IMG/VR virus record: IMGVR_UViG_3300022833_000035
Coordinates: 1 to 30,222 of that record
Direction: 5' to 3' (one strand)
DNA length: 30,222 nucleotides
Origin: a virus
Under the pieces are notes generated by a model. It had not been told where the DNA came from and did no database searches. It saw only the letters and a program-made list of their open reading frames with translations. Shown here piece by piece: positions 7,177 to 13,894 of this stretch. The position numbers and the translations under genes are program-made. Each line of letters opens with the position of its first letter. Position 1 is the first letter of the stretch.

Positions 7177-7760
7177 TGTTTACTGTTGTTAAAAATGCAA
7201 TACCTGCGCAGTATCAAGAACACATTGCATCTCTTATGAATAAGATATCTTGGAAATGGCACGGTAATACTTCGTATGCTGATACCAGCAGTAGGTATCA
7301 AGAGATGCAGCAGTATCCTAATATTGTTGACAATGGGCAGTTTACGCATCCTATCTTGGATGATGGCACAGTATTTTCATCTGACATAGGGCTACTTATT
7401 CCTGTATTGTACATGTTTGCAGACAAGGTAGGTGTACATGTCAACAGTATATTAAGGATACGAATTAATCTCACGATACAAGATAAAACATTTACGCAGG
7501 AAAATTATAATTATCCTCACACGGATATGATGCCATCTAGAGCGTTTTTGTACTATATAAACGATAGCGATGGAGACACTGTATTATTCAAAGAAACTGC
7601 GGTTGATAATGCAGACGCATTACCTAAACAATTCAATATCATGGAAAGAATAACTCCCGAAGCTGGTAAAGGCGTATTCTTTGATAGCTGTAGATTTCAT
7701 GCAAGTTCTAATCCTGTAACTTGCAAAGCTAGATATGTTATAAACTTTAATTTTATTTGA
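7176..7760 (+). CDS. Phage-type Fe(II)/2OG oxygenase, OxyA family, copy 2
   Basis: This 194-aa protein is built like the genes at 4455 and 7762. H115-x-D117 is in NYPHTDMMPSRAF, the strand pair YYINDSDGDTVLF follows, and H175 is in CRFHASSNPV, with R186 in the closing A-R-Y-V-I-N-F-N. The spacing between H-x-D and the distal His (58 residues) is close to that in copy 1 (55) and copy 3 (63). The ATG shares an A with the stop codon of halogenase 2 (TAATG), and its own stop codon lies in TGATATG before copy 3. It shares the S-S-N-P-(V/I) motif after the distal His with copy 3 but not with copy 1, so copies 2 and 3 are the closer pair. Confidence 0.85.
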   Translation: MFTVVKNAIPAQYQEHIASLMNKISWKWHGNTSYADTSSRYQEMQQYPNIVDNGQFTHPILDDGTVFSSDIGLLIPVLYMFADKVGVHVNSILRIRINLTIQDKTFTQENYNYPHTDMMPSRAFLYYINDSDGDTVLFKETAVDNADALPKQFNIMERITPEAGKGVFFDSCRFHASSNPVTCKARYVINFNFI

Positions 7761-7761
7761 T

Positions 7762-8352
7762 ATGCTATATAAAGACATCCTTACCAAAGAGCAACACACA
7801 ACACTGTATAATTTAATAACTGGATTAGATTTTCCCTGGTATTATCAACCCAACATTGCATATATTGTTGATCTAACCGCAAAAGTTGATCCAACTCTGT
7901 GTCGAAGCTTTGGGCTAACACATACAATATGGGACATTGAAAAAGGTAAAGTTTCAGAAGTATTATCCCATATGGGAATACTAGCTGACAACTTTACAAA
8001 ATTATCTGGAGTTAAGCCTAATAATTTTATAAGGATTAAAATTAATTTACAAACTCCTGTAGTCAATAACAATCCTAGCAAGTATAACGGCGCACATGTA
8101 GATCGTTATACTCCTCATTCTACGCTAGTGTACTATCTTAATGACAGCGACGGAGATACATTTATTTTTAATGAAGTATTTGACGAAACTGATTCAAAAA
8201 CTTGGCCTCAGAATGTTATTCCTACCGTAAAAGAAAGGATAACTCCTGTATCAAATTCGTTATATCACTTTGATACAGGGCTTAGGTATCATTCTAGTAG
8301 TAACCCAATTACAACTGATAGACGATATACTATAAACTTTAATTTTAACTGA
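7762..8352 (+). CDS. Phage-type Fe(II)/2OG oxygenase, OxyA family, copy 3
   Basis: This 196-aa protein has the same fold pattern: a FPWYYQ aromatic block at about 24-29, H112-x-D114 in GAHVDRYTPHST, YYLNDSDGDTFIF at 124-136, H177 in LRYHSSSNPI, and R188 in the final R-R-Y-T-I-N-F-N. All predicted catalytic residues are intact. The start codon follows the previous stop codon as TGATATG, and the gene ends the same way before the last gene of the operon. With copies 1 and 2 it forms a set of three diverged paralogues. Their retention with intact active sites argues for separate roles rather than redundancy. The substrate is unknown. Confidence 0.85.
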   Translation: MLYKDILTKEQHTTLYNLITGLDFPWYYQPNIAYIVDLTAKVDPTLCRSFGLTHTIWDIEKGKVSEVLSHMGILADNFTKLSGVKPNNFIRIKINLQTPVVNNNPSKYNGAHVDRYTPHSTLVYYLNDSDGDTFIFNEVFDETDSKTWPQNVIPTVKERITPVSNSLYHFDTGLRYHSSSNPITTDRRYTINFNFN

Positions 8353-8353
8353 T

Positions 8354-8944
8354 ATGAATTTATTATTAAATCAATGGTTTACTACTCCAGTATGGAAAAC
8401 TCATATTGATATAAACGTTGACACATTGATTTCGTATCTTTACAAATTAAAAGAACATAATCCTGGATATACAGTTTCAAACCAACATGGTTGGCAAAGC
8501 AGTGAACTACCCGGAGTACCGCCAGCACATGAAGACTTATTATATAAAATTAATGAATCTCTAGTAGAGGCACACAGACAGATGGGATTAAAAACAAATA
8601 CTCCATCTATTGTTACATCACATTGGTATAACATTAATCCTACAGGTAGTTATAATGTTAAACACATACATCCGCATAGCGTATTCAGTGGAGCATTTTA
8701 TCTACAAGTGCCAGCTGGTGACTGCGGCAATATTGTATTTCATAGAGAGAATATGTTTAAAAGTTATCTACCAAGTTACATTGTAGACAAATGGAATCCT
8801 ATGACCAGCGAAACAGTGTCGTATGAGCCGGAAAAATTAATGTTACTAATTTTTCCGTCATATGTTGAACACGAAGTATTAGAGAATTTAACAAATGAAG
8901 ATAGAATATCGTTCAGTTTTAATACTAAAACACACTACTATTAA
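8354..8944 (+). CDS. TIGR02466-type putative 2OG-Fe(II) oxygenase, OxyB copy 2, last gene of operon
   Basis: This 196-aa protein is a paralogue of the gene at 5033. It shares the short opening with a T-T-P-V-W strand, HIHPHSVFSGAFYLQVPAG at residues 104-122, an I-F-P-S-Y-V-E-H-E-V segment with H173, and R184 in D-R-I-S-F-S-F-N. As in copy 1, the first ligands appear as H-x-H. Its TAA stop (8942-8944) overlaps the stop codon of the convergent minus-strand gene (8941-8943), so there is no room for an intergenic terminator between the two opposing units. It closes the plus-strand block and occupies the same position after OxyA genes as copy 1 does in the first half. Confidence 0.84.
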   Translation: MNLLLNQWFTTPVWKTHIDINVDTLISYLYKLKEHNPGYTVSNQHGWQSSELPGVPPAHEDLLYKINESLVEAHRQMGLKTNTPSIVTSHWYNINPTGSYNVKHIHPHSVFSGAFYLQVPAGDCGNIVFHRENMFKSYLPSYIVDKWNPMTSETVSYEPEKLMLLIFPSYVEHEVLENLTNEDRISFSFNTKTHYY

Positions 8945-9369
8945 AAGTTTGTAATTATTCCAGAATTCGCCGAAGTTCTGCCATTTAATACTTTTCCGTA
9001 ATTCATGTCGTTGATTCTGCCAGTAAATCTAAAATGAGCACCTTTGTTACACGGTATTCCTAATTGATCAAGTCTTTGTAGTAGTTGTGGCAATACTGCC
9101 CTACCGTAAAACGCTTCTATATCCTGTCCAAAATTATGCCTTACTAGGTAGTACTCTGCATACGGACACCAGGAAGCATACACTGCTACACCACCCCCGC
9201 GCTCAATAACAACTTCCCAAATATCAACATCTTCAATTTGCATTACTCGATCATAGGTCCAGTCTGGACTTGGAGGTAATTCAATCTTATCAGAATCCAT
9301 CCAGTTGGGATTAAAGACTTCGTCACCAAAGTCTTTAAAAATGTTCATTGTAGATTTAAACTGTGGCAT
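8941..9369 (-). CDS. Conserved phage protein of unknown function, 142 aa
   Basis: The protein starts MPQFKSTMNIFKDF and continues with N-P-N-W-M-D-S-D-K, a Q-I-E-D-V-D-I-W-E-V segment, and YASWCPYAEYYLVRH. I associate this pattern with small conserved proteins in the structural regions of T4-like marine phages. I know of no experimentally assigned function. It has no membrane segment or signal peptide. The ATG at 9369 follows the stop codon of the glycine-rich gene (9373-9375) by three bases, so it is the last gene of the leftward structural train. Its stop codon overlaps that of the convergent oxygenase gene. It is acidic in its first half and could be a virion or assembly protein, judging by context only. 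Confidence 0.8.
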   Translation of the reverse strand: MPQFKSTMNIFKDFGDEVFNPNWMDSDKIELPPSPDWTYDRVMQIEDVDIWEVVIERGGGVAVYASWCPYAEYYLVRHNFGQDIEAFYGRAVLPQLLQRLDQLGIPCNKGAHFRFTGRINDMNYGKVLNGRTSANSGIITNF

Positions 9370-9372
9370 TGA

Positions 9373-10566
9373 TTAGATATCCCTGTATCTAACAACTACA
9401 ATACCTGGGCCACCGCCACCGGCCACGTTTGGGACACTGTGAACTCCACCACCACCGCCGCCACCGGTATTGACAGCACCTGCTTGCCCGTTTGCAGCAG
9501 CTCCGTTTGGACTGCCTGGATGTATTCCAGCGCGGCCGCCGCCGCCAACTCCACCTGCTGCACCGTCTAATCCATAGTGCCCTGGCGTAGACGGGCCGTG
9601 TGTGCCATTGCCGCCACCCCCTGCATAATACGACACTGTACCACTAATTTGACTAGCAAGTCCTGCACCACCGTTACCGCTGGTGTTTGAGTTCAGTGCT
9701 GGTTTACCGTGACTTCCAGCGCCGCCACCTCCACCGCCTGCGTGTACAACTGTATTAGTTACCCAGCTATATCCGCCGCCATGTGCCCCTGCTCCGCCTG
9801 GATGTCCTTGTCCAACTATGCCCCCACCGCCACCGTTGGGACCATTTTGAAGACTGATTTGATCTCGGTTATTGGATGTGTTGTATCCTATAGTAGGACC
9901 TTCGTGCCAGAAATGATAGTTATCACTACCATGCCCCATGGGGGCTTGTGGCGTGGCGCCGCCACCACCGCCACTTGTTGGGCCGTGCGCGCCTGGACCA
10001 CCTCCACCTGATCCACCGCTGCCGTGCGGCGCAGGACTCTCGGCTCGAACATACGGCAATCCTCTACCACCACCAACTGCTGTTAGATTAGTCAGTGATG
10101 ACCCTACTATCGATGAATTTCCGCCTGGAGCAGCTAAACTGTTATGACTAGGTTCACCACCACCGCCACTACCAACGTTTACTGTGTAACTACCAGACTG
10201 TAACTGAACTTGCGATTCGTAAATCATTCCGCCGGCGCCGCCACCACCGCCAATCCCAGCTCCCCCACCTCCACCGGCTACCAATAAAACTTCAACTGTT
10301 CCGGCGTACGGCATTGTGAATGACGTGGCTCCTGCAGTGGTAAATGTGTGTATTCTATAACCGCCAACTGTGCTGACAGTGCCACCGGTTGCGTAGTTAG
10401 AACCGTTGGTCAATGCCCACTCAGTTCCTGTGTATATTTCGTTTCTGTTTAGGTCAGTGTTGAAGCGGATCATTCCTGCTTGGCCTACAGGACGCTGAGC
10501 TGTGGTTCCTTTTGCTATCTGTACAAATCCAGTATCGTTAACTGTTAAATTTTTTAATATTGCCAT
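9373..10566 (-). CDS. Glycine-rich tail-fibre/adhesin protein 1
   Basis: In this 397-aa protein residues 1-60 carry an N-terminal module, MAILKNLTVNDTG then Q-R-P-x-G-x-x-G-M-I-R-F-N-T and I-Y-T-G-T-E-W. Residues 60-96 form a short beta segment (GGYRIHTF, then VEVLLVAGGGGGAG). Residues 97-385 are dominated by runs of Gly separated by short variable loops, and the protein ends GPGIVVVRYRDI. This layout fits the glycine-rich domain of phage tail adhesins and may form polyglycine-II-like sheets, as in T-even gp38 adhesins; the loops would then contact the receptor. A GQGHPGG motif (9793-9813) recurs in the two paralogues. GC content is visibly higher than in the neighbours because of GGN codons. 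It has paralogues directly upstream at 10588 and 11662. Specific host receptor: unknown. Confidence 0.82.
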   Translation of the reverse strand: MAILKNLTVNDTGFVQIAKGTTAQRPVGQAGMIRFNTDLNRNEIYTGTEWALTNGSNYATGGTVSTVGGYRIHTFTTAGATSFTMPYAGTVEVLLVAGGGGGAGIGGGGGAGGMIYESQVQLQSGSYTVNVGSGGGGEPSHNSLAAPGGNSSIVGSSLTNLTAVGGGRGLPYVRAESPAPHGSGGSGGGGPGAHGPTSGGGGGATPQAPMGHGSDNYHFWHEGPTIGYNTSNNRDQISLQNGPNGGGGGIVGQGHPGGAGAHGGGYSWVTNTVVHAGGGGGGAGSHGKPALNSNTSGNGGAGLASQISGTVSYYAGGGGNGTHGPSTPGHYGLDGAAGGVGGGGRAGIHPGSPNGAAANGQAGAVNTGGGGGGGVHSVPNVAGGGGPGIVVVRYRDI

Positions 10567-10587
10567 TTTTGTTTATTATTCCTATTA

Positions 10588-11658
10588 TCAGTATCTGTAT
10601 CTAACAACTACAATACCTGGGCCGCCTGGACCCGAACTGTCAGGAGCAGGATGACTTGCCCCGCCACCACCACCACCACGGTTCGTACCTCCAGCTGTTG
10701 CTTGCACTGCTCCGCCGTTTGGACTTCGACCGCCTTGTCCAGTGCCATCCTGGGCGCCACCAGAACATGGACCCCATGCATATATAAAATCGTGGCCGCC
10801 TGCTCCACCGCCTGCTGCATAAATTACGCTGGATCCTGTTATGGTGCTGGCAACACCGCGACCGCCTGCTGCATCGGCACCGTTGGAAAATCTACTCACC
10901 CCTTTTGATCCTGCACCACCACCACCACCTCCAGCGTGATTGGCGCCACCACCTTGGCTGCTGCCTGGATTTGGATGACCTGGACCGGAGCCGTGATGTC
11001 CGTAACCACCTGGATGTCCTTGACCTGCTAGTCCGTAACCACCCGGATGTTCTCCAGGGTAGCTGGTGTAGTTTGTTCCCGGAGTACCCAGTCCACCAGG
11101 ACCGCCACCACCTGATCCACCATTTGTGATGGCATTGTATCCCTGGTTATACGGGCAGCCGCCGCCGCCTGCCAATGCTGTTAGTGATCCAAACTGTGAA
11201 TTGGCGCCTTGTCCGCCTACTGGGCCGTGTCCGCCCGGGCCTACCCCTCCACCTCCTACCACTGTGGTGTATGCAGTGCCGCCAACAACAGGAAAATTGG
11301 CATTGTAAATGTAGCCACCTGCACCGCCACCCCCGCCAATACCAGCTCCGCCGCCACCGCCGGCAACTACCAACACTTCAACTCTGCCAGTGTAGGGTGC
11401 TGTGAATGAATTGGATCCGTTGGCAGTATATGTGTGTATTCTGTAACCACCCACAGTGCTGACTGTGCCGCCAGCTGCAAGATTTCCTACAGATCCGTCA
11501 ACTGCTACCCATGCACCGTTTGAATACATTTCAACTCGAGAGGTAGTTGTGTTTGTTCTAATATCGCCGTTGACAGGAGAAATTCGATCACCAGTAGTAC
11601 CTGATGCAACGTTGGTTGATCCAGTATCATTAATTGTTAAATTTTTTAGCGTTGCCAT
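10588..11658 (-). CDS. Glycine-rich tail-fibre/adhesin protein 2
   Basis: This 356-aa protein is the middle member of a tandem set of three. It starts MATLKNLTINDTGSTNVASG, followed by a degenerate N-terminal module (D-R-I-x-x-x-x-G-D-I-R-T-N-T, then V-E-M-Y-S-N-G-A-W). The linker GGYRIHTYTANG and the strand VEVLVVAGGGGGAG match protein 1 closely. The glycine-rich part spans roughly residues 97-345 and is the most His- and Pro-rich, including GQGHPGGYGHHGSG (motif at 11005-11025). It ends GPGIVVVRYRY. Loop sequences between Gly runs differ from those of its neighbours while the frame segments are conserved, as expected for diversifying adhesin tips. A GAGGAT Shine-Dalgarno sequence precedes the ATG, inside the end of the upstream gene. 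Confidence 0.82.
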   Translation of the reverse strand: MATLKNLTINDTGSTNVASGTTGDRISPVNGDIRTNTTTSRVEMYSNGAWVAVDGSVGNLAAGGTVSTVGGYRIHTYTANGSNSFTAPYTGRVEVLVVAGGGGGAGIGGGGGAGGYIYNANFPVVGGTAYTTVVGGGGVGPGGHGPVGGQGANSQFGSLTALAGGGGCPYNQGYNAITNGGSGGGGPGGLGTPGTNYTSYPGEHPGGYGLAGQGHPGGYGHHGSGPGHPNPGSSQGGGANHAGGGGGGAGSKGVSRFSNGADAAGGRGVASTITGSSVIYAAGGGAGGHDFIYAWGPCSGGAQDGTGQGGRSPNGGAVQATAGGTNRGGGGGGASHPAPDSSGPGGPGIVVVRYRY

Positions 11659-11661
11659 AGT

Positions 11662-12702
11662 TTATCCTCTATATCTTACAATAACTACTCCGGGGCCGCC
11701 TGCGCCGTTTGTTCCAACATCTGGATGATTTGCAGCACCACCACCACCACCTGTGTTAGTAATGCCATTTTGCACAGGTTGATTACCTCCGTTAGCTGTA
11801 CCACTATCGCCGCCACCGCCTTTGCCGCCTTTGCTGGCCGCTCCGTGAGGAACACTTACACTGTGTGCACCTCCTGCACCACCTCCTGCACGCCACACAG
11901 TAGCTCCACTAATGCTACTGGCCTGCCCTTCCCCGCCTCGGGCTTGGCCATATCGGCCACCACGATTATATCCTTGTGTGCCAGCGCCGCCGCCGCCGCC
12001 GCCACCGTAGTGTGTGCCTTCTGGGGTGCCGTTGTAGTGACTTCCGAAACCGCCTGGGTGGCCTTGGCCTACAATGCCAACTCCGGCTGTGTTAAATGTT
12101 TGACTTTGATAGCTATAACCGCTGCCGCCACCGCCGCTGCCCCCAGCATTGGTTGGTCCCGGCCCTGGTACATAATATCCAGTGCCGGCCCCCCCAGCTA
12201 TAGCTGTAAGACCTACAGGAGTGCCGCCTCCAAATACTGAATCAGCGCCTCTATTTCCGTTTGGGCCATGGCCTGCTAATGCACCACCTCCGGCACCGAC
12301 AACAGTAGGATACGCTGTTCCGCCAGTAACTGGCACACCCTGCACATAAAGATATCCACCTGAACCGCCCCCACCGCCTAGGCCGTTTCCACTGCCGCCT
12401 CCGGCAATCACCAGCACATCTATTATGCCTGTGTTGACTGGCGTAAATGTGCCAGAACCGGATGTAAAGGTGTGTATTCTGTATCCTGCTGCTGTGGTAA
12501 TGCTGCCACCTGTGCTGGAATTACCTGCTGTTGGTTCCTGCATAGCTATCCACGCAGATCCATTATAAAATTCATTTGCACTTAAGGTTGTGTTGTATCG
12601 CATCATGCCAGCAATAGGACTACCAGGGCGTTCAGCTGTGGTACCTGATGCGATTCGTAAAAATCCAGTATCGTTAATGGTTACGTTTGTTAATGTTGCC
12701 AT
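11662..12702 (-). CDS. Glycine-rich tail-fibre/adhesin protein 3
   Basis: This 346-aa protein is the first glycine-rich gene to be transcribed. It starts MATLTNVTINDTG, then A-E-R-P-x-x-P-I-A-G-M-M-R-Y-N-T and E-F-Y-N-G-S-A-W. GGSITTAAGYRIHTF and the strand I-D-V-L-V-I-A-G-G-G match its paralogues. The glycine-rich part covers about residues 100-335, with the shared GQGHPGGFGSH (motif at 12049-12069) and the ending GPGVVIVRYRG. Its ATG abuts the TAA of the S74-domain fibre gene (TAAATG, 12700-12705). The position just after a chaperone-tipped fibre protein resembles T-even gp37-gp38, where gp38 is a glycine-rich adhesin. I see no homology to gp37 itself, so this is an analogy. Confidence 0.82.
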   Translation of the reverse strand: MATLTNVTINDTGFLRIASGTTAERPGSPIAGMMRYNTTLSANEFYNGSAWIAMQEPTAGNSSTGGSITTAAGYRIHTFTSGSGTFTPVNTGIIDVLVIAGGGSGNGLGGGGGSGGYLYVQGVPVTGGTAYPTVVGAGGGALAGHGPNGNRGADSVFGGGTPVGLTAIAGGAGTGYYVPGPGPTNAGGSGGGGSGYSYQSQTFNTAGVGIVGQGHPGGFGSHYNGTPEGTHYGGGGGGGAGTQGYNRGGRYGQARGGEGQASSISGATVWRAGGGAGGAHSVSVPHGAASKGGKGGGGDSGTANGGNQPVQNGITNTGGGGGAANHPDVGTNGAGGPGVVIVRYRG

Positions 12703-13536
12703 TTATTTGTTGCCTTTGAGTTGATAAATTTCGTCATTTAAACTCTTAACTGCTTCAATTAGATATGCTGTTAGTTTTGTATAATGAATTCCGTCATCTT
12801 TTACAAGATTAGGTAATACTTTTTCTACTTCTTCTTTGATTAAACCTGCTTCGCCTTTAGTACTACCATCTTTACGATCGTATGTAACACCCACTAGTTG
12901 AAGGATTGCATCGAGTGCATTTGTAATAGGAGTTATATTTTCTTTGTACGCAATACTTGAAGTTTCAGTAATAGTTGTAAATCTACCAGTACCTGCTGTA
13001 GTTGCACCAACATTAGCACCGTCAATAGACCCGCCGGAGATTATAGCCGAACCAGCTGTAATTGCTGTTACGCTTAGTCTTCCAGTGCTCGGTACAAATG
13101 ATAGTTTTGAGCTTGAGGTATTAACTTCAGCAGTTGTGCCACTAGTACCTGTAATTATTGTAGGATAGTATACTGTTCCATCAGCTACTTGATCAGTAAT
13201 TGATACAAATGGAGCAGCCCATGTTAATACACCGCTACCATTAGTTTGAAGCATTTGAGTATTGTCGCCGTCATTTGCTGGAAATGTCAATGTATAACTA
13301 GCACCTAATGTTGCAGGTGATTTAAAAGCAACATATGCACTAGAATCATCATCAGCAAGTCTAAGTGCGCTACCGTCGTTAATTTGCAAATGTGCTGTAG
13401 ATTGAACTATTCCAGTACCGTTAGGTTCTAGTACAAGATTTGCATTTAAAACAACTGATTGCAAACTGTTATTTAATGCAGTTAATGATCCTAATATAGA
13501 CCTTCCTGATATTCCTGATGTTATTCTTCTAGCCAT
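12703..13536 (-). CDS. Tail-fibre protein with C-terminal Peptidase_S74 intramolecular chaperone
   Basis: At 277 aa this is short for a fibre. Residues 1-190 are beta-rich and repetitive (VLEPNGTGIVQSTAHLQIND, later GGSIDGANVG-x-x-T-A-G-T-G-R-F-T-T), as in phage fibre shafts. From about residue 193 the sequence SSIAYKENITPI-x-N-A-L-D-A-I-L-Q-L, then V-T-Y-D-R-K and GLIKEEVEKVLPNLV, followed by L-T-A-Y-L-I-E-A-V-K-S-L, matches the S74 domain. That domain trimerises fibres and in several phages is cut off autocatalytically at a Ser near its start; S193/S194 are candidates. It is followed directly by three glycine-rich adhesin-like genes. A clear AAAGGAAAA Shine-Dalgarno sequence lies upstream. 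Whether self-cleavage happens here cannot be told from sequence. Confidence 0.88.
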   Translation of the reverse strand: MARRITSGISGRSILGSLTALNNSLQSVVLNANLVLEPNGTGIVQSTAHLQINDGSALRLADDDSSAYVAFKSPATLGASYTLTFPANDGDNTQMLQTNGSGVLTWAAPFVSITDQVADGTVYYPTIITGTSGTTAEVNTSSSKLSFVPSTGRLSVTAITAGSAIISGGSIDGANVGATTAGTGRFTTITETSSIAYKENITPITNALDAILQLVGVTYDRKDGSTKGEAGLIKEEVEKVLPNLVKDDGIHYTKLTAYLIEAVKSLNDEIYQLKGNK

Positions 13537-13549
13537 AATCTATTTTCCT

Positions 13550-13879
13550 TTAAGCGGTTACTGTTTCTATACCGTATACCATTGCTACAGTGTTAGCAGC
13601 CGATGAATAAGCATATATTCTTCTTCCTGCTTCAAAAACTAAACCTGTTCTTTCTAACACACCACCTGGTAGAATTTGTGCATCATATTCAAAATAATCA
13701 TCTGCTGCCGGTGTTGAAGCATTTGCCGGTTTTGTAGCTGCTAATCTAACAGTTATTGATGTTGCATTCTTATTACAAAAACTTACTGTTACTACACTAA
13801 AAGTACTAACCGGTACTTCGTAAACTTCTGTATCTGTTGTTGCTAATAGATCTGCCGATCCTAATATTCCGTTTGCCAT
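13550..13879 (-). CDS. Small beta-rich virion protein, 109 aa
   Basis: The protein opens MANGILGSADLLATTDTEVY and alternates short beta-type strands with loops: VVTVSFCNKNATSITVRLA, then Y-F-E-Y-D-A-Q-I-L-P-G-G-V-L-E-R, E-A-G-R-R-I-Y-A-Y-S-S, and a final V-A-M-V-Y-G-I-E. The plan is close to that of the 109-aa gene at 28041, including length, the N-x-T/S-V-x-V strand, the L-P-x-G turn and the closing V-x-Y/G-I/V-E. I infer a beta-sandwich virion component, a paralogue of that gene. It lies immediately downstream of the giant fibre gene at 13895 and upstream of the S74 fibre gene. A GGAG Shine-Dalgarno sequence precedes it. The role (collar, adaptor, capsid decoration) cannot be assigned. Confidence 0.78.
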   Translation of the reverse strand: MANGILGSADLLATTDTEVYEVPVSTFSVVTVSFCNKNATSITVRLAATKPANASTPAADDYFEYDAQILPGGVLERTGLVFEAGRRIYAYSSAANTVAMVYGIETVTA

Positions 13880-13894
13880 TTTTAATCTCCGTCC

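Noticed and set aside
9709-12240. Plus-strand open frames opposite the glycine-rich genes
   Set aside because: They read as Cys/Ala/Thr/Pro-rich low-complexity sequence created by the antisense of GGN codons; the minus-strand proteins have coherent modules and Shine-Dalgarno sites.
9373-12702. CRISPR array or diversity-generating retroelement target
   Set aside because: The repeats are Gly-codon runs of irregular spacing inside coding frames; no reverse transcriptase, template repeat or cas-like gene is present in the window.
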